A stretch of DNA of 9,124 nt from Tatlockia sp. (GCA_013698215.1 JACCVJ010000605.1:1-9124); one strand, 5' to 3'. Numbered from the stretch's first letter, positions 1 through 7,256 are shown. The notes: a model not told the origin generated them from the letters alone. Program-made: numbers and translations.

Positions 1-1
1 T

Positions 2-241
2 AGTAATAAATCAAACTACTCTGTAGCAGATCATAAAAAGCCCTACTCAAAAATATTTTTACGACTGGTGTTAGCTGTAGCTATTTTAATAACCGCTTTT
101 CCCTTGTTGTATGAGTTTAAGTCAAGAGTTGGTATTGATATAGTTCATGGAGTACACGCCGGAACATTTTTTGAAAAACACTCTCGCGGACTGATTAAGT
201 GTCAGTGGTTGTATCCTTATCATTGCGATCGCATGAGTTAA
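2..241 (+). CDS. 3' end of an unidentified membrane protein (partial)
   Basis: This reading frame is open from base 2 and ends at TAA 239-241, giving 79 residues with no obvious start inside the window, so it is most likely the C-terminus of a gene beginning off the left edge. A basic stretch (HKKPYSK, residues 11-17) precedes a hydrophobic segment of about 20 residues (18-37, LRLVLAVAILITAFPLLY) that looks like one transmembrane helix. A soluble tail of about 40 residues follows, containing two cysteines (C67, C75) and aromatic residues (QWLYPYHC). A HIP1 octamer lies in the coding sequence and encodes part of CDR. I do not recognise the family. It could instead be a short single-helix protein using a GTG or TTG start such as GTG at 67, but I see no ribosome site for one. 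The gene converges on the minus-strand DUF3536 locus. Confidence 0.5.
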   Translation, partial: SNKSNYSVADHKKPYSKIFLRLVLAVAILITAFPLLYEFKSRVGIDIVHGVHAGTFFEKHSRGLIKCQWLYPYHCDRMS

Positions 242-255
242 AGCTATTCCCTGAA

Positions 256-276
256 GGACAGGTAAAATACCTGTCC
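256..276. terminator. hairpin between convergent genes
   Basis: A perfect 9-bp inverted repeat (GGACAGGTA 256-264, TACCTGTCC 268-276) with a 3-base AAA loop fills the 45-bp gap between the + strand partial gene (stop at 241) and the minus-strand DUF3536 stop at 287. Its position suits a bidirectional terminator. Neither side has a strong T-run: the nearest on the + strand is TTTT at 285-288. Termination is therefore inferred from stem and location. Confidence 0.5.
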
Positions 277-286
277 CATAACACTT

Positions 287-1054
287 TTAAGGTAATTGCT
301 TCAATAAATTACCCACACCTATACCCAATTTTTGCCCCAAATTCAACAATTGTTGCAACTGACCAAAATCACCTTGACTTGCAGCAGCTTGGCGACACTG
401 CAAGACTATTTGCGGTAACTGGCTAAAATATAGCTCCTGAGATTTTCCTAAGTTCAAGCCAAGATTTAATTGATTTGCTACATTAATCAAGCGCTCAACC
501 TGTTGTATTGCCCCTAATGTAGCCAAATTAGTATCATGCAATAGTTGCCAGAGCGATCGCAAAATTAATTGCTCCATTGTCTGCTTACCTGCGGGTATAT
601 GCAAATTACAGCGCAGATGTTTGGCTTCTGTAGCCGTTGCTTCCAATTCTCCCAAATGATGCAAACTTACTTGAATATCGGCGATTTCTTCCCACATTAG
701 CTTTAAAACATTGACGCAACGGTGCTTTAAAGCAATCTCCGCCGCTACTTGCAACTCTTGGGGTACATCTAGCCCGTCGCGGTGAAATGCCATCAGTAAG
801 CCGTAATTATCGCGGTAAACTTGAGTATAAAGCTGGTCGAGCCTCGTCAAAGTTTCGTGACTTAGTAGCTCCATAATCCGATGTCTTTCTTCGGCGAAAA
901 GATTTTGTAAACTAAAAGTTTGATCCCCAAATACTTGATTGATTGCCAAAATAGTCTGCGCCGCACTAGCTTGTTCTAAAGAGCCAAATACTTTCTCTTT
1001 TAACTGGCTGTAAGTTCTCCGTCCGGTAAATGGTTGAATGCAACAATGAAAATC
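287..1054 (-). pseudogene. C-terminal DUF3536 part of the GH57 gene, cut off by an in-frame amber codon
   Basis: The minus strand stays open for 255 codons after the TAG at 1055-1057, in the same frame as the GH57 gene, and ends at TAA 287-289. The first residues after the stop (DFHCCIQPFTGRR) already look like conserved protein, as do KEKVFGSLEQASAAQTILAINQVFG and FSLQNLFAEERHRIM. This is the C-terminal DUF3536 region that normally follows the GH57 domain in these cyanobacterial proteins, by my recollection of the family. The 255 codons contain no ATG before the conserved sequence begins. The only start giving a sizeable ORF is TTG at 949 (220 aa), which has no Shine-Dalgarno and would discard about 35 conserved-looking residues. 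Independent expression is therefore doubtful. The piece is best read as the detached second half of one gene, reached only by readthrough, or not separated at all if the stop is a base-call error. Confidence 0.75.
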
Positions 1055-1057
1055 CTA
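1055..1057 (-). other. in-frame TAG splitting the GH57-DUF3536 gene
   Basis: The codon reads CTA on the + strand, TAG on the coding strand, inside the context HLGG-stop-DFHCC. One transition (+ strand T to C at 1056) would restore CCA, meaning TGG (Trp), and give HLGGWDFHCC. Both flanks are in the same frame with no sign of an insertion or deletion. The simplest reading is a Trp-to-amber nonsense change or a sequencing error. Confidence 0.8.
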
Positions 1058-2881
1058 ACCGCCTAAATGCAATACCGCAAAGGTTAAATGTTGACTTTCC
1101 CAAGTAATATCAGAAACTAAACGCAACTGTCCTACAGCCAAAGTTAGCGATCCCATGCGTTGTACTTGGTAATCTACTTGATGGGCGGTGTAGCAATAAA
1201 TGCGCTGTACCGAACGATTAGAAGTGCGATCGCCAAACAAGGAACTAATGGCATACTGAGCGGCTACTTGTCTAAACCCAATTTGCGCTGTTACTACCAA
1301 TTGTCGATAAATTTCTGCGCCGTGCTTAAATGACTCAACATTGCTCGGTGCTTGGGTTAAGCGTTTAATAAAAGCTTTTTCTAGCTGGACTCCCGCTACA
1401 TCTCCCGCCAATTCTAAAGCACGAGCAGCATAACGCAAAATTTGCGTACCTTCGGGGCGGGAAATTTCTTCAAAAAACCAGCCGCAACTCGTATACATCA
1501 ACAAAGCATGACGCTGCATCTCTAGTAAACGTAAAGCGTCTACTTGCTCTAAAACTGTGAGTTTGTGGGATTGGTGGCGGTGGAGGAAACGGCTAACATT
1601 AGCAATCGAGCGATCGCACATTACCTGAATATACTCATCTCTAACTAGCCAGGGATCGCGGAAAAATAGCTTTCCTGTCTCCTCATACACCTTAACTAAC
1701 TGATCTCTCAGCCAATCAAGAGACTCGCGCAAGGGTTTGCGCCATTTTTGATGCCATACCCCACCTTCACCACCACAACCACAATCATCTTGCCAGCGAT
1801 CGACACCATGAGCGCAACTCCAAGCTGTTATAGGCTTTAATTCCACTTCCCAAGTAGGGGGATTGATACTTAAATAGTGAGCGTAGTTGGTTACTGTCCA
1901 ATTGCGCTGCGGAAACTCATTTAAAAAAGCATAGGCTAAAGTTTTTTCTGTACCTTTTTTGTGATGTCCAAAAGTTTCGCCATCGGTAGCTACAGAAATT
2001 AACTGCGATGAGCGGTGATCCCCGCGTACTGCTTGTCCAATTCTGCCACTTAAGCGCTCGGCACTATACAAATCATCGTTAAAGCCCATATCGCGGGAGA
2101 TTGGGCCATCATAAAAGAAAATATCAATGTAGTCGCTATTGCGATCGCCCCCAGGTAAGAAACATCGGTAAGGACGAGTTGCATCAATTTGACTACCGCC
2201 CACTTCGTACCATTCACCCATATTTTCGTCTGAGTTAGGTAAATTTCGGCAACGTTGCGCTTGAGATGGTGCTAGGACTATAAAGCGAATTTTCTCAGCA
2301 ATCAAGGCTTCTATCGTTGCATAGTCTACCGCCGCCTCCGCCAGCCACATTCCTTCGGGATCGCGCTTAAACCGGGATTTGAAATCTTCTTTACCCCAGC
2401 GAATCTGCGTATGCTTGTCGCGCTCGTTGGCAAGGGGCATAATGATGTGATTGTATACTTGAGCGATCGCATTTCCGTGTCCATTTAGGCGATCGCAACT
2501 ATGGCGATCGGCTTCCAAAATGCGCTGATACACTTCCACATCGTACCTTTCTAACCATGACATCAGCGTTGCGCCGATATTAAAGCTCAAATACTCGTAG
2601 TTATTGACGATCCCCACCACATCGCCCCATTCGTCTACCACTCTTGCAAAGGCATTTGGGCGGTAACATTCGTGATGTATGCGTTCGTTCCAGTCGTGAA
2701 ATGGAGCCGCCCCCGCTTGCCTCTCAACCGCATCTAAATAAGGGTTTTCGCGGGGTGGCTGGTAAAAATGACCGTGAACTGTAACGTAAACACCTGTCGC
2801 TGTTTGCAGGGTATTTGTGGCTGTAATGTCCTTACCCTGATATTGTGTAACAGCACTAACGGGATCGGTAGCAAAAGTCAT
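1055..2881 (-). CDS. GH57 family glycoside hydrolase-like protein, N-terminal part of GH57-DUF3536 gene
   Basis: The product is 608 residues from ATG at 2881 to the TAG at 1055-1057. After a variable leader of about 30 residues, the GH57 signature appears at residues 36-44 (GHFYQPPRE). It is followed by GMWLAEAAVD (177-186), whose E182 sits where the GH57 catalytic nucleophile is expected, and ATDGETFGHH (298-307) with conserved acidic residues D300 and E302. A Cys/Gly-rich stretch (CAHGVDRWQDDCGCGG) and KWRKPLRESLDWLRDQ are typical of the DUF3536-containing branch. GH57 enzymes act on alpha-glucans, but the substrate of this branch is not established to my knowledge. No signal peptide is seen, so it should be cytoplasmic. 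Homologues run to roughly 850-900 residues with a C-terminal DUF3536 domain. Here that half lies beyond the amber codon, so the truncated protein may be inactive or altered. The Shine-Dalgarno is weak. The start is supported by being the first ATG before the conserved domain. Confidence 0.85.
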   Translation of the reverse strand: MTFATDPVSAVTQYQGKDITATNTLQTATGVYVTVHGHFYQPPRENPYLDAVERQAGAAPFHDWNERIHHECYRPNAFARVVDEWGDVVGIVNNYEYLSFNIGATLMSWLERYDVEVYQRILEADRHSCDRLNGHGNAIAQVYNHIIMPLANERDKHTQIRWGKEDFKSRFKRDPEGMWLAEAAVDYATIEALIAEKIRFIVLAPSQAQRCRNLPNSDENMGEWYEVGGSQIDATRPYRCFLPGGDRNSDYIDIFFYDGPISRDMGFNDDLYSAERLSGRIGQAVRGDHRSSQLISVATDGETFGHHKKGTEKTLAYAFLNEFPQRNWTVTNYAHYLSINPPTWEVELKPITAWSCAHGVDRWQDDCGCGGEGGVWHQKWRKPLRESLDWLRDQLVKVYEETGKLFFRDPWLVRDEYIQVMCDRSIANVSRFLHRHQSHKLTVLEQVDALRLLEMQRHALLMYTSCGWFFEEISRPEGTQILRYAARALELAGDVAGVQLEKAFIKRLTQAPSNVESFKHGAEIYRQLVVTAQIGFRQVAAQYAISSLFGDRTSNRSVQRIYCYTAHQVDYQVQRMGSLTLAVGQLRLVSDITWESQHLTFAVLHLGG

Positions 2882-2913
2882 GTAGTATTAATCCAAAATT
2901 ATTGTTGTTAATA

Positions 2914-2942
2914 AATATGCAGAACCCAAGAATTGAAGACAA
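2914..2942 (-). promoter_or_regulatory. possible sigma70-type promoter for the GH57 gene
   Basis: On the minus strand TTGTCT (2942-2937, 4/6 match to TTGACA) lies 17 bp from CATATT (2919-2914, 4/6 match to TATAAT), about 33 bp before the ATG at 2881. In such AT-rich DNA a match of this quality can arise by chance. Confidence 0.2.
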
Positions 2943-3134
2943 ATTTAACTAAACAATGGGTTTGGCGCTGCAAATTGTTACCGAAAGATGGTAAAAAGTT
3001 CTAGAGTTTGCGTTGTTCATCTTAGTAGAGGCTGATTTTAATCACTTATTTAGGTGGATTGCCTCAGTTGGTAGTACACACAACTTTTACTATTAAATCT
3101 TAAGTAACGCCTTAAATTAAGTCAACCTAATATT

Positions 3135-3163
3135 TTGACAACACTTGGGGCGATTACTTTACA
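3135..3163 (+). promoter_or_regulatory. possible promoter for cax
   Basis: A perfect TTGACA (3135-3140) is followed after 17 bp by TTTACA (3158-3163, about 3/6 match to TATAAT). The cax ATG is about 85 bp downstream. The -35 box is convincing and the -10 box is poor. Confidence 0.3.
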
Positions 3164-3247
3164 AAGCTACACTTTTAATTAATCCAGACTTTCCGCCAAG
3201 CTGGGAAGAAAAGCTGTTTTTCCAAGGAATTAGGAACAAAATTCGCA

Positions 3248-4360
3248 ATGTCTTTCAAAAATGGTTTGTTTTTAGTTTTATTAGTATTTGTACCAATTTC
3301 GGCGGCGGCGCACTTTTTACACTGGGGAGAACTAGCAGTATTTATTACGGCGGGGTTGGCAATATTGCCTTTGGCGGCTTGGATGGGGAGCGCTACAGAA
3401 GAAATAGCTGTAGTAGTGGGCCCAACTTTAGGCGGCTTTTTGAACGCTACTTTTGGCAATGCTACCGAGCTAATTATTGCCTTAATCGCTCTCAATGCGG
3501 GGCTTGTCGATGTAGTCAAAGCTAGTATTACAGGCTCAATTATTAGTAACTTACTTTTGGTGATGGGTTTTTCGATGCTCCTAGGCGGCTTGCGCTACAA
3601 AGAACAAGAGTTTCCTTCCTTTGTGGCGCGGGTAAATGCTTCTTTGATGAACTTAGCTGTAATTGCAATTTTGATGCCTACCGCCGTCAATTTTACATCT
3701 TCGGGCATTCCTGAAGCTATTTTACAGAACTTATCTATTGCAGTGGCGATCGTTTTAATTTTGGTTTATGGCTTGACGCTACTATTTTCAATGAAAACTC
3801 ACTCTTACCTCTACGAAGTGGGTTTAGCGGAAAACGAACAAATCGAGTTAGCTGAGGCAAATTTGATTGGTGGCGTTCCTGGTGTCAATTTATGGCTGTG
3901 GGTTGGGGTATTGCTAGGAGCAACTTTGCTTGTAGCAGTAGAATCGGAGTTATTAGTAGAATCGCTGGAAGTCGCTACAGCACAACTTGGTTTAACTGCC
4001 CTATTTACTGGAGTTATCGTTGTCCCCATTATTGGTAATGCTGCCGAACACACTACGGCGGTTACAGTAGCAATGAAAAACAAAATGGATCTTTCAGTCT
4101 CAGTCGCGGTAGGATCGAGCTTGCAGATTGCTCTATTCGTCGCTCCGGTATTGGTCTTAGCGGGTTGGTTTATGGGTAAACCAATGGACTTGAATTTTAA
4201 TCCCTTTGAATTAGTTGCTGTGGCGGTGTCTGTATTGATTGCCAATTCTATTAGTTCCGATGGGCGCTCTAACTGGCTAGAAGGCACAATGTTATTAGCG
4301 GCTTATGTAGTTTTGGGCTTGGCTTTTTATTACCATCCAGTAATTGCAGGTATTGGCTAA
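3248..4360 (+). CDS. cax: calcium/proton antiporter (CaCA family, Cax)
   Basis: This is a 370-residue integral membrane protein that exchanges Ca2+ for H+ to keep cytoplasmic calcium low. It shows the two inverted CaCA alpha-repeats: FLNATFGNATELIIALIAL (residues 64-82, core G70-N-A-T-E74) and VVPIIGNAAEHTTAVTVA (258-275, core G263-N-A-A-E267-H). The two glutamates E74 and E267 are the family's ion-binding acidic residues. About ten to eleven hydrophobic segments are visible, with an acidic loop in the middle (VGLAENEQIELAEAN, 191-205), as expected for Cax. The length matches bacterial Cax proteins of about 350-400 residues. The ATG at 3248 is preceded by AGGA at 3232-3235, and the protein begins with the first helix. 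The gene stands alone: divergent from GH57-DUF3536 and 162 bp before moaE, with repeats between. Confidence 0.93.
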   Translation: MSFKNGLFLVLLVFVPISAAAHFLHWGELAVFITAGLAILPLAAWMGSATEEIAVVVGPTLGGFLNATFGNATELIIALIALNAGLVDVVKASITGSIISNLLLVMGFSMLLGGLRYKEQEFPSFVARVNASLMNLAVIAILMPTAVNFTSSGIPEAILQNLSIAVAIVLILVYGLTLLFSMKTHSYLYEVGLAENEQIELAEANLIGGVPGVNLWLWVGVLLGATLLVAVESELLVESLEVATAQLGLTALFTGVIVVPIIGNAAEHTTAVTVAMKNKMDLSVSVAVGSSLQIALFVAPVLVLAGWFMGKPMDLNFNPFELVAVAVSVLIANSISSDGRSNWLEGTMLLAAYVVLGLAFYYHPVIAGIG

Positions 4361-4412
4361 TTCTTTGCCAACTTTAGGGGTTGCTCGATAGAGGATAAAA
4401 TCATTAATTACT

Positions 4413-4441
4413 GTAGAGACGTTGCAGTGCAACGTCTCTAC
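4413..4441. repeat. palindromic repeat, copy 1
   Basis: This is a perfect palindrome of two 14-base arms (GTAGAGACGTTGCA and its complement) around a single central G at 4427. It lies between cax and moaE. Short palindromes with this GAGACGTTGCA core are, as I recall, dispersed in many copies in filamentous and related cyanobacterial genomes. It may be a non-autonomous mobile palindrome or a transcript-end hairpin. No T-run follows. Confidence 0.85.
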
Positions 4442-4459
4442 AATTACATAATAGAGGAA

Positions 4460-4484
4460 AGACGTTGCACTGCAACGTCTCTAC
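4460..4484. repeat. palindromic repeat, copy 2 (inverted relative to copy 1)
   Basis: Arms AGACGTTGCA (4460-4469) and TGCAACGTCT (4471-4480) surround a central C at 4470. The right flank CTAC (4481-4484) matches the consensus, while the left flank GTAG has decayed to GGAA. The central C against G in copy 1 shows that this copy lies in the opposite orientation, so the two copies form a larger inverted repeat around an 18-bp spacer. Confidence 0.8.
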
Positions 4485-4522
4485 CCTTGCACAATAGAAT
4501 TAATCATTATCTTTAATTTCCT

Positions 4523-4993
4523 ATGACTTCTAGAGTCCCAACGTCTTTAAATTATCCAATTATCGCCAACACTGAAGATAATTTTGCGATATTTTTTGCC
4601 CCCTTATCTTTGACTGAAGTTTACGACTTAGCAGACGATCGCGCTAATGGCGCAGTAGTAGTTATGAGTGGGATGGTTCGCAATCAAACCGGGGGTAGAG
4701 CGGTAATTGCTTTAGAGTATCAAGCTTACGAACCGATGGCAATACAAGTATTTCGCTCTATCGCCGCCGAGATTCGCCAGCAATGGCACGATATTAACCG
4801 TGTAATTATCCATCACCGCGTCGGACGCTTGCAAGTTGGTGAAATCAGCGTTTTAATTGCCGTGGGTTGTCCTCACCGCTTAGAGGCGTTTGAGGCTTGC
4901 CGTTATGCGATCGACAAGCTCAAAGACAATGCTCCTATCTGGAAAAAAGAATGGTATAACGACGGGGAATGGAGTTGGATGAAGTGCTGTTGA
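4523..4993 (+). CDS. moaE: molybdopterin synthase catalytic (large) subunit MoaE
   Basis: This 156-residue protein is the large subunit of molybdopterin synthase. With thiocarboxylated MoaD it inserts two sulfurs into precursor Z (cPMP) in molybdenum cofactor synthesis, in the cytoplasm. The family motifs are in order: GMVRNQTGGR (50-59), LEYQAYEPMA (64-73), HHRVGRLQVGEISV (97-110), PHRLEAFEACRYAIDKLK (117-134) and PIWKKEWYNDG (138-148). K134 and K141 have the same seven-residue spacing as E. coli MoaE Lys119 and Lys126, the active-site lysines. The length is usual for the family. The first 25 or so residues are variable, and the protein ends in an odd Lys-Cys-Cys. The start ATG lacks a clear Shine-Dalgarno (CTTTAATTTCCT precedes it), and an in-frame later start would cut little of the domain. 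MoaD and other moa genes are not nearby, so the partner must be encoded elsewhere. Confidence 0.95.
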   Translation: MTSRVPTSLNYPIIANTEDNFAIFFAPLSLTEVYDLADDRANGAVVVMSGMVRNQTGGRAVIALEYQAYEPMAIQVFRSIAAEIRQQWHDINRVIIHHRVGRLQVGEISVLIAVGCPHRLEAFEACRYAIDKLKDNAPIWKKEWYNDGEWSWMKCC

Positions 4994-5107
4994 GAACTGC
5001 CCCAAAGCCTACCATTTATTACCCCTTGCAGCCTATTTTGTCAAATAAGTATAAGTAATCAGGATTAAATCCCTAAATTCCATTACTAATTGCGTTCAAT
5101 AGCACGG

Positions 5108-5135
5108 TTGAAATCGGTAATTTTTCTCGTAGTAT
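5108..5135 (+). promoter_or_regulatory. possible petF promoter
   Basis: TTGAAA (5108-5113, 5/6) and TAGTAT (5130-5135, 4/6) are separated by 16 bp in the 244-bp gap before petF. Transcription would start near 5142, giving a 5' leader of about 95 bases before the ATG. Inferred from consensus only. Confidence 0.35.
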
Positions 5136-5237
5136 CTAAGATGAAGCAAAAGAAACTAAGCATTCGTTTTGATTAGCGAATCGGAATTTTGCTTTAGAAA
5201 AACTTATTAATGCCCCGATCAAGAGAGGAAATACGCA

Positions 5238-5537
5238 ATGGCAACTTACAAAGTCACTTTAATCAGCGAAGCTGAAGGCTTAAATCAAACGATTGAAGTT
5301 GACGACGATACATACATTTTGGATGCGGCGGAAGAAGCTGGGCTTGACTTGCCTTACTCTTGCCGTGCGGGTGCTTGCTCGACTTGCGCGGGTAAAATCA
5401 AGTCGGGTACGGTTGACCAATCCGATCAGTCTTTCTTAGATGACGATCAAATTGAAGCTGGTTATGTCTTGACTTGCGTAGCTTACCCAAGCTCTGACTG
5501 TACCATTGAAACTCATAAGGAAGAAGAACTTTACTAA
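5238..5537 (+). CDS. petF: plant-type [2Fe-2S] ferredoxin (photosynthetic, PetF)
   Basis: This soluble 99-residue ferredoxin takes electrons from photosystem I and passes them to ferredoxin-NADP+ reductase and other acceptors. The cluster ligands are C42, C47, C50 and C80 in the pattern C-x4-C-x2-C-x29-C (PYSCRAGACSTCAGK and LTCVAYP), exactly the plant-type arrangement. The protein is strongly acidic (VDDDTY, FLDDDQ, HKEEELY), as needed for docking to positively charged partners, and its length is the cyanobacterial standard. C88 is an extra, non-ligand cysteine. The start is well supported by GAGAGGA at 5223-5229, 8 bp before the ATG. The gene is monocistronic: a long leader with a plausible promoter in front and a strong intrinsic terminator behind. 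Paralogous ferredoxins exist in most cyanobacteria, so calling it the major PetF isoform rests on overall likeness. Confidence 0.95.
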   Translation: MATYKVTLISEAEGLNQTIEVDDDTYILDAAEEAGLDLPYSCRAGACSTCAGKIKSGTVDQSDQSFLDDDQIEAGYVLTCVAYPSSDCTIETHKEEELY

Positions 5538-5572
5538 TTAATGCGATCGCACTAATTAATAACAAAAGTTTT

Positions 5573-5597
5573 AAGGCAGGAATGTTCCTGCCTTTTT
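5573..5597 (+). terminator. intrinsic terminator of petF
   Basis: A perfect 10-bp stem (AAGGCAGGAA 5573-5582, TTCCTGCCTT 5585-5594) has two bases (TG) between its arms, so in practice a 4-base loop. The run TTTTT at 5593-5597 follows. It lies 35 bp after the petF stop. The convergent SpoIID-like gene ends 7 bp beyond, so the same stem may also end that transcript, although the minus side lacks a clean T-run. Confidence 0.85.
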
Positions 5598-5603
5598 CCA
5601 TTA

Positions 5604-7187
5604 TTAACGCTTGACTACGGCATCCAAAACTTGAAGTGTTGTCCCTGGATAGTAAAAGTTTAAAATCCGCTTGCTTGTCCAGCCTAACTCCGCCAAACGA
5701 TAAGATCCGGTTTGACTCAATCCGACTCCATGCCCAAAACCGCCACCCACAAAAGCATAACCCCATAAGGGATTATTATCTTTTTTAACAGTTTCCAAAT
5801 AAAATAAGGTGCTTCGGGGTGCAGAAAAGGCGCTGCGAACTTCGTCTTTAAGCAAATTAAACGTCCCGATATCTGTTTGCACCGATAGCTTTAAAATTCT
5901 CCCCCCAGGCGATCGCTCTACTACCTCTAAGCTTTGAAGTTTTTGAAAACTAGCAAAAGGACTTCTATTTACTTCTAGGTATTTATGCAAATCTTTTGTC
6001 AGTTGCTCTATACTGCTTTCTCTGCGCCAACGAAAGGTTTTCCAGCCAACTTCGTTAAATCCACGATTGATATTAATAAACTGCTGAAAGTTTTGCTCAT
6101 TAGCCAAACTCTGGCGCGATAAATTCCACACACTCCCCACCGCATCGACTACAGGCTTTAAATAGGGGCGATCTTCTCCATTCCAAACATCGCTAAACTT
6201 AGCCGTTACGCCGCCTGTTGTTGAAGAATACAGAGCGTCTACTAATTGATGTTGATAGGTAAGAACTTGTCCCTTAGTGGCCCAAATCGCGCGATCGCTA
6301 TTTGGATCTATGCCGCTTAGTCCTTTATATACTTGACAATGAACATCGGCGCATAGTTCGTAGCCATCAATAGCAAAGCGGCGTACATTTCGTAAAGCGT
6401 AAGTTCGAGCAATAATTGTTTGTGCTTCTACAGCATTATAAGGTGCTTTAGCGCCGATTTCGTTGGGTACTACGCCCCGCAAATAGCTTTCGACCGGAAC
6501 ATCATTAATTAGCGTATAACTACCGTAGGCGTTCCCTTGCAACCGCAAACGCCCAGGATAGGCGATCGCATCGGTTTTATCTTTAGCTTGACTAACTTGA
6601 ATTACATTTTTAGTTGCCGAAATACTTAACTTTTCCCGACTGTAACGATTGCCATTGACAATCCAGCTAAGTTTGGGCAACTCTTGGACAACTTTACTAT
6701 CCAAATAGGCGATCTTATTACCTTTTGTTTGCAAGCTCCCCATCAACAACCGCCGCAATAAAGGCGTATTGTATACATCTCTTTTTGCCCAAACCTCCCA
6801 ACGCTCCGGTTGAGCAACTTCGACTTCTATACCTTGCGCCTTCCACCTTTGGGCGCTTTCTTCTGCCGTTTCAAAGCTGCGAAATACTCCCAAAACCACC
6901 CGCTCCGCCAAATCTGGCTTTGGCAACGGTTGCATAGCTATTTCTAGCTTGACACTTTTTGCTTTGATAGTTTGCGGCTTTGTACCAGTATGAAAATTTA
7001 GAGTTAAGCTGTCTCCCGGTACAGCCTCCAGTAGCAATTGCTCGGTTGCTTCATCGCCAAAACGCTGTACTATGCCTACTTTCAACTCTTGCTCGGTAGA
7101 TGCAGCTTTTACAGAGATTGCCGTCAATCCCAGTACGCAAAAGGCTGAAAAAGCGCTAATTACTAAATTCCGGTGCTGAAACTTCAT
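5604..7187 (-). CDS. exported SpoIID/LytB domain protein, probable peptidoglycan lytic transglycosylase
   Basis: The product is 527 residues from ATG at 7187. Residues 1-29 form a Sec signal peptide (basic MKFQHR, hydrophobic core, then SVKAA), so the protein acts in the periplasm or wall. Residues 97-136 (VVLGVFRSFETAEESAQRW onward, ending EVWAKRD) look like a SPOR-type repeat. The SpoIID domain covers about 210-350 and returns at 475-520. YLRGVVPNEIGAKAPYNAV (235-253) holds E243, at the position of the catalytic Glu of SpoIID. CADVHCQVY (279-287) supplies the Cys/His cluster used for zinc in SpoIID, and YSSTTGG and FGHGVGLSQTG (484-494) are signature motifs. Family members cleave glycan strands of denuded peptidoglycan. 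The frame also opens upstream to 7373, but that would run antisense through the start of srx and spoil the signal peptide. It converges with petF and diverges from srx over 127 bp. Confidence 0.88.
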   Translation of the reverse strand: MKFQHRNLVISAFSAFCVLGLTAISVKAASTEQELKVGIVQRFGDEATEQLLLEAVPGDSLTLNFHTGTKPQTIKAKSVKLEIAMQPLPKPDLAERVVLGVFRSFETAEESAQRWKAQGIEVEVAQPERWEVWAKRDVYNTPLLRRLLMGSLQTKGNKIAYLDSKVVQELPKLSWIVNGNRYSREKLSISATKNVIQVSQAKDKTDAIAYPGRLRLQGNAYGSYTLINDVPVESYLRGVVPNEIGAKAPYNAVEAQTIIARTYALRNVRRFAIDGYELCADVHCQVYKGLSGIDPNSDRAIWATKGQVLTYQHQLVDALYSSTTGGVTAKFSDVWNGEDRPYLKPVVDAVGSVWNLSRQSLANEQNFQQFININRGFNEVGWKTFRWRRESSIEQLTKDLHKYLEVNRSPFASFQKLQSLEVVERSPGGRILKLSVQTDIGTFNLLKDEVRSAFSAPRSTLFYLETVKKDNNPLWGYAFVGGGFGHGVGLSQTGSYRLAELGWTSKRILNFYYPGTTLQVLDAVVKR

Positions 7188-7256
7188 ATAAATATTACTT
7201 AAAGCGGATATATTACCAATTTTCCTTAATTCTTTGACTAAATCTTGTCCAAAAGG

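Larger units (their letters stand above)
2882..3247. other. 366-bp divergent intergenic region
   Basis: This AT-rich spacer separates the divergently transcribed GH57-DUF3536 locus and cax. Apart from the two weak promoter candidates listed, I see no RNA gene, repeat or convincing ORF. Open frames running from here into cax are shadows without a good start. Confidence 0.6.

Noticed and set aside
199..426. Open frame of 75 codons on the + strand
   Set aside because: It overlaps the end of the partial membrane-protein gene and runs antisense over the DUF3536 region. It has no ribosome site and no recognisable motif.
287..949. Independent 220-residue gene starting at TTG 949
   Set aside because: The same frame stays open with conserved-looking sequence back to the amber codon at 1055-1057. 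The TTG has no Shine-Dalgarno, so this is the detached C-terminal half of the GH57-DUF3536 gene rather than a gene of its own.
3145..3525. Frame of 126 codons overlapping the cax start (peptide includes NPDFPPSWEEKLFFQG)
   Set aside because: The upstream part looks protein-like, but it has only a TTG start and then runs out of frame through the first helices of cax with a Gly/Ser/Cys-rich shadow sequence. No frameshift joins it to cax.
3811..4287. 158-codon minus-strand frame inside cax
   Set aside because: It is antisense to the conserved second alpha-repeat of cax and is Thr/Ser/Ala-rich, typical of a shadow frame.
5398..5766. 122-codon minus-strand frame across the petF 3' end
   Set aside because: It runs antisense to petF, through its terminator and across the end of the SpoIID-like gene in another frame.
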